The position numbers and the translations under genes are program-made. From an uncultured Bacteroides sp. (GTDB lineage Bacteria > Bacteroidota > Bacteroidia > Bacteroidales > UBA932), in assembly GCA_945874355.1 (NCBI GenBank), contig CAMCGB010000008.1, forward strand, positions 35,747 through 99,746: a stretch of DNA of 64,000 nt. The letters run 5' to 3'. How positions within the stretch are numbered: the stretch's first letter is position 1; the number at the start of each line of letters is the position of its first letter. Shown piece by piece: positions 18,735 to 28,734 of the stretch. Below the pieces are notes generated by a model. It searched no databases, was not told where the DNA came from, and worked only from the letters and a program-made list of their open reading frames with translations.

Positions 18735-19757
18735 ATGAACAGAATTAAGAATATATTGCTCCTTGCGGCGCTCTGCGCCCTGTCGCTTTCCTGCGCCAAG
18801 AAGACTTCTACCCCGCTGAACGAGTCGGCAAAGGCTTATTTCGACGCGTGGATGGAGGTGCATTATCCTGACCTTCAGCCCACTGCGCTCGGCTGCTATG
18901 TCATAAGCGAAACCCAAGGCACCGGAGAGCTGCTCGCCTCCCAGGAGAACTCCCCCTACCTGAGGGTGCATTATGTGCTCTCGGACCTTTCGGGCAATGT
19001 CTCCGCCACTTCGCGTGAGGACCTTTCCAAGCAGCTTGGGGCCTACAGCGAGACTTCGAACTACTTCCCCGCTATCTGGAGGCGCGAGGACAACGCCCTG
19101 TCGGCCGGCCTTGACGAGTCTCTCGAGACTATGAGGGTCGGGAGCCGCAAAAAGACCATCATCCCGGGCTGGCTGTCCTCCACCCAGCGCTTCGATACCC
19201 CCGAAGAGTACCTTGCCAACGTAAGCGGTACCAACTACATCTATGATGTTGAGGTTGTGGAGATTATCAAGGACATCGAGAAGTGGGAGATTGACTCCCT
19301 GGGCCGCTACATCGAGGCTGCATATCCCGATATGAGCGTGCTTGACTCTCTCAAGTTCGGCTTCTACTACCGCCAGACCGCAGCTCCGGACAGCGACAAG
19401 GAGTTCCCCAACGATACCACCATCTATATCAATTATATAGGAAGGCTTCTGAACGGCAAGGTGTTCGATACCACCATCGCCGATACCGCCAAGCGCTACA
19501 GCCTGTACAGCAGCTCCTCTACCTATGAACCTGTGTCCATTAAGTTCAACAAGGATGACTACACACAGATTAAGATGGGAACTGACGAGAGCGATGTGAT
19601 AGACGGATTCGCCTACACGCTTTCGAAGATGAAGAGCCACGAGAGCGGCATCGGTATCTTCTACTCGGGCCTAGGCTACGGCTCGTCCGGCTCGGGCGGC
19701 TCCATCCCTTCATACAGCCCTCTGATATTTGAGATTGAGATAGTTGACAAGAAGTAA
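18735..19757 (+). CDS. FKBP-type peptidyl-prolyl isomerase lipoprotein with two domains
   Basis: A 340-residue lipoprotein (lipobox ALSLSCAKK, Cys at 20). Two FKBP-like domains: an N-terminal degenerate one (about 60-175, with LRVHYVLSDLSG and SLETMRVGSRKKTIIP) and a C-terminal one (about 220-338, with IYINYIGRLLNGKVFDTT and GIGIFYSGLGYG followed by YSPLIFEIEIVD). Two-domain FKBP lipoproteins of this kind include the GldI-like group; the fold is clear, the client proteins are not. The stop shares a base with the MATE gene start (TAATG). Confidence 0.88.
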   Translation: MNRIKNILLLAALCALSLSCAKKTSTPLNESAKAYFDAWMEVHYPDLQPTALGCYVISETQGTGELLASQENSPYLRVHYVLSDLSGNVSATSREDLSKQLGAYSETSNYFPAIWRREDNALSAGLDESLETMRVGSRKKTIIPGWLSSTQRFDTPEEYLANVSGTNYIYDVEVVEIIKDIEKWEIDSLGRYIEAAYPDMSVLDSLKFGFYYRQTAAPDSDKEFPNDTTIYINYIGRLLNGKVFDTTIADTAKRYSLYSSSSTYEPVSIKFNKDDYTQIKMGTDESDVIDGFAYTLSKMKSHESGIGIFYSGLGYGSSGSGGSIPSYSPLIFEIEIVDKK

Positions 19758-21157
19758 TGGCGGATGTTGTAGCAGCTCCGACCGAGCTCGGAGAAAAGAA
19801 AATAGGAACACTTCTGAAGATGTATGCGGTCCCGGGTATAATAGCCCAGACCGCTGCTTCTTTGTATAATATCATAGACAGCGCCTACATAGGCCATATC
19901 CCCGGCGTGGGGGCCGATGCTATCAGCGGACTTGCCATCACCTTTCCGCTGATGAATCTATCTGCTGCCCTGGGTACCCTGGTGGGCGTGGGTGCAATGA
20001 CTCTGGTGTCTGTGCTTTTGGGCCAGCGCAACTACGAACAGACCCGTAAGGTTCTCTCCAATGTGCTGACACTCAATATTATCATCGGTCTTGCGTTTAC
20101 TGCCCTGACCCTTCCCTTCCTGGACGGGATACTGAGGTTTTTCGGAGCCAGCGACGCTACCCTTCCTTTCGCAAGGGACTATTTGACCATCATCCTGCTG
20201 GGCAATGTGTTCACGCATCTGTACTTCGGTTTCAACGGGCTGGTGCGTACGGCGGGTCATCCGAAGACGGCTATGGGCCTGACTCTGTTCACCGTCATCT
20301 CCAATGCCATTCTGGATCCTATATTCATTTTTGCCCTCGGAATGGGCATCAGGGGCGCCGCGCTGGCCACCGTCATCTGCCAGATTATGGCTCTAGTATA
20401 TGTCCTGCGCTTCTTCTCGGACCGCAACAAGGTGATCCACTTTTCGCGTCCTATTTTCCGCATCGACTGGAAGATAGCCCGGCAGTCCCTCGTCATTGGT
20501 CTGGGGCCCTTTCTTATGAATAGCGCCGCCTGCCTGGTGGCAATATTCATCAACCAGCAGCTCGGCAAGTACGGGGGAGACCTGGCCATCGGAGCTTACG
20601 GCATCATTAACAGGGTGACGATGGTCTTCTTTATGATTTGTATGGGCTTCAACCAGGGACTTCAGCCCATAGCCGGATATAACTTCGGTGCCAAACAGTA
20701 TCACAGGGTCAAGGAGGTTTTCATCCTGACTGCCAAGTGGGAGCTTCTGGTGACTACCCTGTGCTTCCTGGTGTCAGAGCTGCTGCCTACCCAGGCGGTG
20801 AAGATTTTCACTTCCGATCCGGAACTTATAAGGGTTGCCGTCCGCGGTATGAGACAACTGAACGCCGCAGTCGCATTGGTGGGTTTCGGCGTCGTGACCG
20901 CCAATCTTTTCCAGAGCCTTGGTATGGTCAAGATTTCGATTTTCCTGTCCCTGTCGCGTCAGATTCTCTTCCTCATCCCTCTTATTTATTTGCTGCCCTT
21001 GTGGCTGCGTGAGGAGGGAGTGTGGCTGAGCTTTCCTATTTCGGACATCCTTTCCGTGATTTTCGCCGCCATTTTCGCCGTCAGGCTGTTCCGGAAGTTC
21101 GACCGCCTCAAGGACGGAGATTCCGCCGCCTCGCTGGGTGGAAACATTAAAGAATGA
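19757..21157 (+). CDS. MATE-family efflux transporter
   Basis: A 466-residue inner-membrane protein with about 12 helices and MATE features: MYAVPGIIAQTAASLYNIIDSAYIGH at helix 1-2 and FNGLVRTAGHPKTAM at helix 5, plus GFNQGLQPIAGYNFGAKQ at helix 8. It exports drugs or metabolites by proton or sodium antiport; the substrate cannot be told. The start overlaps the FKBP gene stop by one base. The following cytidylate-kinase-like gene begins 4 bp after its stop, a pairing seen repeatedly in Bacteroidales. Confidence 0.93.
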   Translation: MADVVAAPTELGEKKIGTLLKMYAVPGIIAQTAASLYNIIDSAYIGHIPGVGADAISGLAITFPLMNLSAALGTLVGVGAMTLVSVLLGQRNYEQTRKVLSNVLTLNIIIGLAFTALTLPFLDGILRFFGASDATLPFARDYLTIILLGNVFTHLYFGFNGLVRTAGHPKTAMGLTLFTVISNAILDPIFIFALGMGIRGAALATVICQIMALVYVLRFFSDRNKVIHFSRPIFRIDWKIARQSLVIGLGPFLMNSAACLVAIFINQQLGKYGGDLAIGAYGIINRVTMVFFMICMGFNQGLQPIAGYNFGAKQYHRVKEVFILTAKWELLVTTLCFLVSELLPTQAVKIFTSDPELIRVAVRGMRQLNAAVALVGFGVVTANLFQSLGMVKISIFLSLSRQILFLIPLIYLLPLWLREEGVWLSFPISDILSVIFAAIFAVRLFRKFDRLKDGDSAASLGGNIKE

Positions 21158-21161
21158 GCTT

Positions 21162-21740
21162 ATGGACAAGAACCTTCTGATTACCATCGGCCGTCAGTTC
21201 GGGAGCGGCGGCAAACAGATTGCCACCTGCCTCTCGCAGATGCTGGACATCCCGGTCTATGACAATGAACTCTTGATGGAAGCCGCCCGCAGTAGCGGCC
21301 TGAGCGAGGAACTGTTCCGCCGCAGCGACGAGAAGAAGAGGCTTTTCTCCTTTGCTTCTGCGGGCCAGAGCGCCATCTCGGAGGAGAAGCTGTTCCGCAT
21401 CCAGAGCGAGGTCATCCTCTCGAAAGCCTCGCAGGGAGGTGCTGTGTTTGTGGGCAGGGCGGCGGACTATGTGCTGCGAGAGCAGCGTCCGATAAGCATT
21501 TTCATTTCGGCTCCCCTGCAGGAGAGGATACGTAGGGTCAGCTCCCGCGCCGGTTTGAGCTCCGCCGAGGCACTGGATCTGATACGCAGCAAGGATAAGT
21601 CCAGGGCCGCTTTCTACGACTTCTTTACCGACCGCAGCTGGGGCCGGGCCGACAGCTATGACCTGTGCGTGGATTCTTCCCTGCTGGGCATTGAACAGAC
21701 CGCCGTCTTCATCCGCGACTTCTGTCTCAAAGCCCGCTAG
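21162..21740 (+). CDS. Cytidylate-kinase-like family protein
   Basis: A 192-residue P-loop protein of the cytidylate kinase-like family. The N-terminus LLITIGRQFGSGGKQIA is the nucleotide-binding loop, followed by LDIPVYDNELL, a short lid region, and a VFVGRAADYVL strand. The substrate is not established for this family and need not be CMP. ATG at 21162 follows the MATE stop by 4 bp; an earlier in-frame Met would overlap that gene. Last gene of the nrnA operon. Confidence 0.85.
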   Translation: MDKNLLITIGRQFGSGGKQIATCLSQMLDIPVYDNELLMEAARSSGLSEELFRRSDEKKRLFSFASAGQSAISEEKLFRIQSEVILSKASQGGAVFVGRAADYVLREQRPISIFISAPLQERIRRVSSRAGLSSAEALDLIRSKDKSRAAFYDFFTDRSWGRADSYDLCVDSSLLGIEQTAVFIRDFCLKAR

Positions 21741-21744
21741 AGGC

Positions 21745-21776
21745 TTTGTTTACTTGCTCTTTATTTGCTATCTTCG
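21745..21776 (+). promoter_or_regulatory. Promoter of ettA
   Basis: TTTG (21745-21748), 20 bp spacer, TATCTTCG (21769-21776), one mismatch to TAnnTTTG, ending 26 bp before the ATG. Confidence 0.55.
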
Positions 21777-21802
21777 CGCTGTAACCAATACACATTTGCA
21801 AG

Positions 21803-23476
<1,674 letters not shown>

Positions 23477-23479
23477 GGT

Positions 23480-24484
23480 ATGAGTGGTCGTTTGCTTCCT
23501 TCGCTGCTCGCTCTGCTGCTGAGTCTGCCTTTGGCCGCTCAGGGCTTTGATGTGATTGATGAGATTTCGCTGGACACCAGGATGACTTTTCACCAACAGA
23601 CTGTCCAGGGGGAGTATAAGTCTCATTTTCAGGGAGATTATTTCAACCTGCATATAAAGGGGAGTATAGGGGAGAGTGTATCGTTCAGGATTAGGCAGCG
23701 TTTCAATAAGGGCATCGATGCCGATAACCCGTTCAACGCCACCGACTTCCTTTATCTCAAGTGGCAGTGCAGCCCCAAGTTCTCCCTTACAGCCGGCAAG
23801 AATGCCATCCTCATCGGAGGCTATGAGATTGACTCGGCCCCCATTGATGTATATTATTATGGAGCGTTCAGCAGCCGTCTGCACCAGTACTATGCTTTCG
23901 GGCTGAATGCCACCTGGACTCCCCTCGAGGGGCAGGATGTGACTTTGCAGTTTGTGCCTTCGCCCATTTCGCCCAGCACTCAGAACCGCTATTCGTACAA
24001 TCTTTATTGGAATGGTTCTTTCACTCCCTGGTGGAAGACCATCTGGAGCATTAATCTGGTGGAGGATGAGTACGGGCGGAAGATGAACTGGATTGCTCTG
24101 GGCAACAAGTTCCACACTGAGAACTTTTTTGTGGATATAGATTTCATCAACCGCGCTTCAATTCATCAGAGCCGCTATCTGTTTTCGGACTGGAGTCTAA
24201 TCGGGAAGGCTATCTGGACTGTGGGGAAGTGGAATCTGTGTACCAAGATCGGCTATGAGCTTAATGACGCTTCGAATGTGGATGCTGACGGGTTATCATA
24301 TGACCTGGTTCTGCCTGCCGGGCACGATTATCTTTACGCCGGGGCCGGTGTGGAGTATTTTCCTCTGGGCGATGAGCGACTGAGACTGCATGCGGTCGTG
24401 TTCAGGGATAATCACGACCGCATAAACAATTTCGATATCGGAATGACCTGGAGGGTGAAGATCTACCCGACCAGGTTGCGTTAG
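23480..24484 (+). CDS. Outer-membrane beta-barrel porin (phosphate-selective porin O/P-like)
   Basis: A 334-residue protein with a signal peptide (LLPSLLALLLSLPLAAQG) and an even run of amphipathic beta strands ending in an aromatic-rich strand (FDIGMTWRVKIYPTRLR). FYLKW- and LTAGKNAILIGGYE-type segments resemble the porin O/P family, in which the third strand carries a GR/GKxxxxxG motif. The substrate is unknown. It starts 3 bp after ettA and is probably co-transcribed. Confidence 0.75.
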   Translation: MSGRLLPSLLALLLSLPLAAQGFDVIDEISLDTRMTFHQQTVQGEYKSHFQGDYFNLHIKGSIGESVSFRIRQRFNKGIDADNPFNATDFLYLKWQCSPKFSLTAGKNAILIGGYEIDSAPIDVYYYGAFSSRLHQYYAFGLNATWTPLEGQDVTLQFVPSPISPSTQNRYSYNLYWNGSFTPWWKTIWSINLVEDEYGRKMNWIALGNKFHTENFFVDIDFINRASIHQSRYLFSDWSLIGKAIWTVGKWNLCTKIGYELNDASNVDADGLSYDLVLPAGHDYLYAGAGVEYFPLGDERLRLHAVVFRDNHDRINNFDIGMTWRVKIYPTRLR

Positions 24485-24555
24485 GCTTTGCCTTTGTTTG
24501 TCGCTAGGTTTTGGCCTTTGGCTTTGTTTCCTGTCTGGTTTTGGCCGTTGCTCTG
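24485..24555. repeat. Short degenerate TTTGGCC/GCTTTGTTT repeats
   Basis: Between the porin gene and the BAHD-like gene, the plus strand repeats GGCTTTG, TTTTGGCC and CTTTGTTT units several times within 70 bp. No hairpin with a T-tract is evident. It may be a decayed terminator region. Confidence 0.4.
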
Positions 24556-25725
24556 TTAGTCTTTGGCCATTGTTCTGGCGGCGAATCCGCTGTAGATGAT
24601 TTCCACCGGGCCGCCGGCTTGGCTCTGCCAGAATTTTATCATATCGGGGAGCATGGCCTGCTGGGCTCTCAGTGGCATTCCGCTGCCGAATTCTATCTCG
24701 CAGGCGCGCAGTTTGAGCTGGTTGTTGATGTAGATCAGCGACGGCTTGGGAGTGTTCATTTCGCAGGCGTTGAAGTAGTAGTAGGGGAGACTGTGGTGCG
24801 AAGCGCTCACGGATAGCTGAACTTGTTCTGTGAGGAACTCTTTATGTTCCAGGAGTTTGCGGGCTTTGGCGTCGATTTCTGCTGCTCCGTCCGTGCTCTG
24901 GAAGCTGCCAATGTTGAGGGCCTGGGAGAAGTTGCCCATAAAGTTTTCGCCCACTTCGCAGGCTCTGCCCCTGAGGTCTGCCACCTGGATCAGGGTGTAG
25001 GGGTCTTCCTTTCCCAGTTTCGCGATGAGTTGTCCTATGGCATAGTTGCAGAGTACGGCGTTGGTTCCGGCTCCGCTTTCCTTTTTCATCTTTTCGATTT
25101 CCTCCCAGGGCAGATTCAGGGTGAATGTGTCTTTGATTCTGCTTGATGCTGCCATATTGAACATCATCTTTATCAAGGATTTGAATCCTATTTTGCACCA
25201 GCCTCGCTGCTGTACTGCCGCCAGGGTCTGCTTTTCGCTCAGGCTGTCGGGGTCGGGGATGAGGCTCTGGTCAGTTTTCATCGGCTCTGTCTGCTCTCCC
25301 ATTGTCCTTTTGCCCCATTCTCTGACAAGTGAGTAGAATGATACTCCGTCCATCAGTGCGTGGGCTCCCTGAAGGACAAGGGCCGAAGAGTCTTTGAGTC
25401 TGAGCAGGTAAGCCTGCAGGGCGGGTGTTTTGCCGCTTTTGAAGCCGTTGATGTCGTACTTGGGGACGAGGCTGTACATATCTTCGCTGCTGCTGTGGTC
25501 CCTGAGGTCGAGTTCGAGCAGTTCTATGCAGCTTTCGTTTCCGCTCCAGAGTACGGCTTTGCTTTTTTCGTCGTAGTGGCCTAGCAGGTGGGGGTATTGC
25601 CTCAGGGTCTGCTCGAGGGATGTGTAGAGCTGTTTGGCTGATGGTAGTTCGGAGTATATCCAGGCTCCTTTTATTGTCATCCCCAGGCAGAAGGTGTCAA
25701 GGGGTGAGAGTTTCCATTCTTTCAT
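24556..25725 (-). CDS. BAHD/condensation-superfamily acyltransferase
   Basis: A 389-residue CoA-dependent acyltransferase candidate. The catalytic HxxxDG is HALMDG (about 122-127). The second hallmark of BAHD enzymes, DFGWG, appears as EFGSG near residue 340, with a following MPLRAQ segment. The middle carries the NAVLCNYAIGQLIAKLG and LIQVADLRGR pattern shared by alcohol acyltransferases, which corresponds to the N-x-x-x-x-D-x-R motif of the family. BAHD enzymes are best known from plants and fungi; bacterial relatives are uncharacterised. Stands alone between repeats, with its own promoter at 25753-25784. Substrate unknown. Confidence 0.75.
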   Translation of the reverse strand: MKEWKLSPLDTFCLGMTIKGAWIYSELPSAKQLYTSLEQTLRQYPHLLGHYDEKSKAVLWSGNESCIELLELDLRDHSSSEDMYSLVPKYDINGFKSGKTPALQAYLLRLKDSSALVLQGAHALMDGVSFYSLVREWGKRTMGEQTEPMKTDQSLIPDPDSLSEKQTLAAVQQRGWCKIGFKSLIKMMFNMAASSRIKDTFTLNLPWEEIEKMKKESGAGTNAVLCNYAIGQLIAKLGKEDPYTLIQVADLRGRACEVGENFMGNFSQALNIGSFQSTDGAAEIDAKARKLLEHKEFLTEQVQLSVSASHHSLPYYYFNACEMNTPKPSLIYINNQLKLRACEIEFGSGMPLRAQQAMLPDMIKFWQSQAGGPVEIIYSGFAARTMAKD

Positions 25726-25752
25726 ATAACGTGCGTTTTATAACAAGTGTTG

Positions 25753-25784
25753 CAAATGTATCAATTCTTCGCGACTTTCGCAAA
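25753..25784 (-). promoter_or_regulatory. Promoter of the BAHD-like acyltransferase gene
   Basis: Minus strand: TTTG (25784-25781), 20 bp spacer, TACATTTG (25760-25753), both exact matches to the Bacteroidota consensus, 27 bp before the ATG. Confidence 0.65.
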
Positions 25785-25860
25785 TCTTCCCGCCTTGTCC
25801 CCGCCATTTCGTTTTCCCGGCGCTGCCTGGCTTCTCTTCGCAGCCACGTCCCATCCCCTT

Positions 25861-26030
25861 GTCATTTCGAGTTAGCGCCCTTCCTTGTCATTTCGAGTGA
25901 GCGAAGCGAGTCGAGAAATCTTTTTCCTGCTGCACTTCGGCGCTGCTTCAGCCAGTCTGCCCTTTCTCAGGGACCGCTTTAGCTCGCCTAAGGCTCGTAT
26001 TGCGCTTGCAAAGTCCCATTCGAAATGGGC
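25861..26030 (+). repeat. Composite GTCATTTCGAG...GAGAAATCT repeat element
   Basis: This gene-free gap (25726-26092) holds a half unit (GTCATTTCGAGTTAGCGCCC) and a full core at 25887-25921. The core is followed by CTGCACTTCGGCGCTGC, CCCTTTCTCAGGGACCGC and CGCTTGCAAAGTCCCATTCG. The same order recurs at 61930-62075, so the repeat is about 150 bp long. Inside it AGCGAAGC and TCGAGAAA give short hairpins. No coding potential is credited. Confidence 0.75.
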
Positions 26031-26071
26031 AGCCAGGCTGTATCCGCAGCGCTGCTATTGTGGTTTTTCGC

Positions 26072-26079
26072 TATATTTG
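26072..26079 (+). promoter_or_regulatory. -7 element of the DUF2721 gene
   Basis: TATATTTG, an exact match, 13 bp before the ATG at 26093. It rules out the longer in-frame start at 26000. Confidence 0.5.
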
Positions 26080-26092
26080 TCCCTATATCACT

Positions 26093-26494
26093 ATGCTTAT
26101 GGAAGAATTCTCGCTTGTAACTCCGACTCTGCTCTTTTCGGCTGTCTCGCTGATTATGCTGGCCTATACCAACAGGTTTCTTTCCTATGCCCAGCTGGTC
26201 AGAAGGCTCAAGGACGAGTATCTTGCCAATCACTCGTCTGTCACGGCAGCCCAGATTGCCAATTTGCGCCGAAGGCTCCATCTGACCCGGCTGATGCAGT
26301 TGCTCTGCATCACCAGCCTGCTGCTTTGCGTGGTGTCGATGCTGCTCACTTTCCTTGGTTTCAAGACTCCCGCTGTCGTCATCTTCGGCGTGGCTCTCTT
26401 TCTGCTCATCTGCTCTTTGTGCCTCTCGGTTGCCGAGCTGCTGATCTCAACTAAGGCCCTCGAGCTGCATCTCAACGACCTGGAAAAGCCCTGA
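26093..26494 (+). CDS. DUF2721 small membrane protein
   Basis: A 133-residue protein with three predicted membrane helices: VTPTLLFSAVSLIMLAYTNRF, LLCITSLLLCVVSMLLTFLG, and VIFGVALFLLICSLCLSVAE (all hydrophobic cores near 20 residues). The short basic helix RRLHLTRLMQ between helix 1 and 2 is typical of DUF2721. The function of the family is unknown. Alternative start at 26099. It stands alone between the repeat element and the GH127-type gene. Confidence 0.75.
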   Translation: MLMEEFSLVTPTLLFSAVSLIMLAYTNRFLSYAQLVRRLKDEYLANHSSVTAAQIANLRRRLHLTRLMQLLCITSLLLCVVSMLLTFLGFKTPAVVIFGVALFLLICSLCLSVAELLISTKALELHLNDLEKP

Positions 26495-26513
26495 CCACCT
26501 CCGTTGGCATCAT

Positions 26514-26544
26514 CGCAACTCTCCCACCAAATGTATTATATTTG
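26514..26544 (+). promoter_or_regulatory. Promoter of the GH127-type gene
   Basis: TTG (26514-26516), 20 bp spacer, TATATTTG (26537-26544), 22 bp before the ATG. Confidence 0.65.
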
Positions 26545-26566
26545 TATCAGCAAACCACACATTTAA

Positions 26567-28663
26567 ATGAAATCACGAATACTTACAAGTCTGCTGCTCA
26601 CTGTGGCAGCGTTGGCCTCCTGCTCGCCCGGCTATGAAGAGCCCCGGGCCGCGCAAGTACCTCAAGCCCCTTACTCTGTGTACAGCGAAGGCCTCATTGC
26701 CGACATCACTCCACGCGGCTGGCTCGAAGAAGTGCTCCGCCGTCAGAAGAACGGGCTCACCGGCCACCCTGAGGCTATGGATTACCCCTACAACTCAGTC
26801 CTTTGGGCGGGTGAGCTGGAAAGGGATTCAGACTCGAGAGGTGCCGACTGGTGGCGTTTCGAGCAGACGGCCTACTATCTGGACGGGCTGGCGAGACTAG
26901 GCTATCTGACCGATGAACCCGAACTGCTCAAGGTCTGGAACGAGAATCTCGAATATGTGCTTGCCCACCCCCTGCCTTTCAAGAAGGGACAGACTCCTTC
27001 GCAGAAGGAACTCGATGCGGCGGGCGACTTCATAGCCCAGATTAGCGCTGACCCCAAGGCAACGCAGTATCAGAAGTTCAAGGCGGGAAGGGCGCTGAGG
27101 GTGCTTCAGGCCGGATCAGCCGACCGCCCGGAGGGAAGACTCGGCGCCGAGGCGGAGTCTATGGCCTGGCCCTTTGCCGTCTTTTTCAGGGCGCTCAAGG
27201 CCTGCTACGAAGCCACAGGCGACAGCCGAATACCCCAGGCCCTGCTCAAGCACTACCGCACTTATGCCGATGCCGAGTTGAGCCTGAGCCGCTTCGTGGT
27301 GAATGTCGAGGGTATGCTGTGGACTTACTCGCTCACCGGCGAGGAGGAGCTTCTCAACAGGTCCAAATGGGTGTGGGACAATGCTTTTGCCGAGCTTACC
27401 CCGGCGCTCTGCTCCGATGACAGCAGGCTGAACCTTCACGGAGTGACTATGAACGAGATGCTAAAAATCCCTCTTATGCTCTATGAATATACCGGCGAGC
27501 AGAGCTATTTCGATCAGGCGATAAATGCATTCAGGAAGATGGAAGGCCCCAATATGCTGGTTGACGGAGTCGTTTCGAGCACCGAATTCCTTGCAGGCAA
27601 TCATCCCCTTGCGAGCCACGAGACCTGCGATATCAGCGATTATTGCTGGACTATGGGATATTTCCTGCAGGCTACCGGAGACGCCATCTGGGCAGACAGA
27701 ATCGAGAAGTGTATGTTCAATGCCGCACTGGGCTGTATCACCAAGGATTTCAAGGCTATGCAGTATTTCTCCTGCCCCAACCAGTTCATCGCTACCGGCA
27801 ATTCGGACCACAACTCATTCAAGTACGGCAAGACCTGGATGCAGTACCGTCCCATCCACGAGACAGAGTGCTGCATAGGCAATCTCCACCGTTACTTCCC
27901 TAACTATGTGGCCAGAATGTGGCTCAAAGACAACGAAGGCTACCCTGTGGCCGCGCTCTATGGCCCTTCAGAGGTGGTCTATGATCTGGGAGACGGCCTG
28001 AGCGTCAAGATAGAGCAGGATACCGCTTATCCTTTCGAAGAGGCAGTCACTTTCCGCTTCACTTTCTTCAAGGACGGCCGCATCAGCCGCGAAGAGCACT
28101 ATATGCCTTTTACCTACCGTGTGCCGGAATGGTGCAACGCTGGCGAGCTCGAGAGCGGATTCCACACCGAAAAGAGGAGATGGAAGAGCGGCGACGAGTT
28201 TACGGTCAGCCTGCCTATGGAGGTGCGCTTCGAGGACAATCCTGTTCAGGGAAGAAGCATCACCCGCGGGCCCATAGTGTACTCGTTCCCCATCGAGGCT
28301 CTTGTTCAGGAAGATACCCTTACTTATGAGAATCTTGCCGGCAAGAAGTCGGCCAATCCTGACTTCAAGAGCTGGAGCATGACCCCCGCTGCCGATTGGA
28401 ACTATGCTCTGCAAAACTTTGATCCTGAAGATGTTGAGGTGGTATTCAAGCGCAGCTCAGCCTTCCCCTTCGACCCTGGATGCTCTCCTGTTACGCTCCG
28501 CGTCAAGGCTTCCAAGGTGCAGGGCTGGAGCCTCAAGGAGGACCGTTTCACCCCGGCTCTTCCTTCTGATGTGCAGATAATTGACGGAAGCGACACCACC
28601 CTGGAACTCGTTCCCTACGGCTCGACGACTCTTAGACTTACAATCTTCCCTGTAGCACCGTAA
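26567..28663 (+). CDS. GH127/GH146-type beta-L-arabinofuranosidase-like lipoprotein (DUF1680)
   Basis: A 698-residue lipoprotein (lipobox AALASCSPG) with the (alpha/alpha)6 barrel family formerly called DUF1680. The zinc site and Cys nucleophile of characterised GH127 enzymes (Glu-x-Cys, then Cys-Cys about 77 residues later) are reproduced by E352, C354, C435 and C436 (SHETCDIS and TECCIGN). The C-terminal beta domain carries RGPIVYSFP. It probably removes arabinofuranose or a related sugar from plant glycans at the cell surface or in the periplasm. No SusC/SusD genes lie nearby, so this is an isolated glycosidase rather than a polysaccharide utilisation locus. Confidence 0.85.
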   Translation: MKSRILTSLLLTVAALASCSPGYEEPRAAQVPQAPYSVYSEGLIADITPRGWLEEVLRRQKNGLTGHPEAMDYPYNSVLWAGELERDSDSRGADWWRFEQTAYYLDGLARLGYLTDEPELLKVWNENLEYVLAHPLPFKKGQTPSQKELDAAGDFIAQISADPKATQYQKFKAGRALRVLQAGSADRPEGRLGAEAESMAWPFAVFFRALKACYEATGDSRIPQALLKHYRTYADAELSLSRFVVNVEGMLWTYSLTGEEELLNRSKWVWDNAFAELTPALCSDDSRLNLHGVTMNEMLKIPLMLYEYTGEQSYFDQAINAFRKMEGPNMLVDGVVSSTEFLAGNHPLASHETCDISDYCWTMGYFLQATGDAIWADRIEKCMFNAALGCITKDFKAMQYFSCPNQFIATGNSDHNSFKYGKTWMQYRPIHETECCIGNLHRYFPNYVARMWLKDNEGYPVAALYGPSEVVYDLGDGLSVKIEQDTAYPFEEAVTFRFTFFKDGRISREEHYMPFTYRVPEWCNAGELESGFHTEKRRWKSGDEFTVSLPMEVRFEDNPVQGRSITRGPIVYSFPIEALVQEDTLTYENLAGKKSANPDFKSWSMTPAADWNYALQNFDPEDVEVVFKRSSAFPFDPGCSPVTLRVKASKVQGWSLKEDRFTPALPSDVQIIDGSDTTLELVPYGSTTLRLTIFPVAP

Positions 28664-28675
28664 GGCTGATTTTTG

Positions 28676-28683
28676 TATCTTTG
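28676..28683 (+). promoter_or_regulatory. -7 element of the EamA transporter gene
   Basis: TATCTTTG followed by CAC, an exact TAnnTTTG match, giving a leader of about 45 nt before the ATG at 28735. Confidence 0.5.
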
Positions 28684-28734
28684 CACCCGTTTTGGGCTGG
28701 GGAAAGTATCAGAACCCGGCCCGGAACAGTGCAA

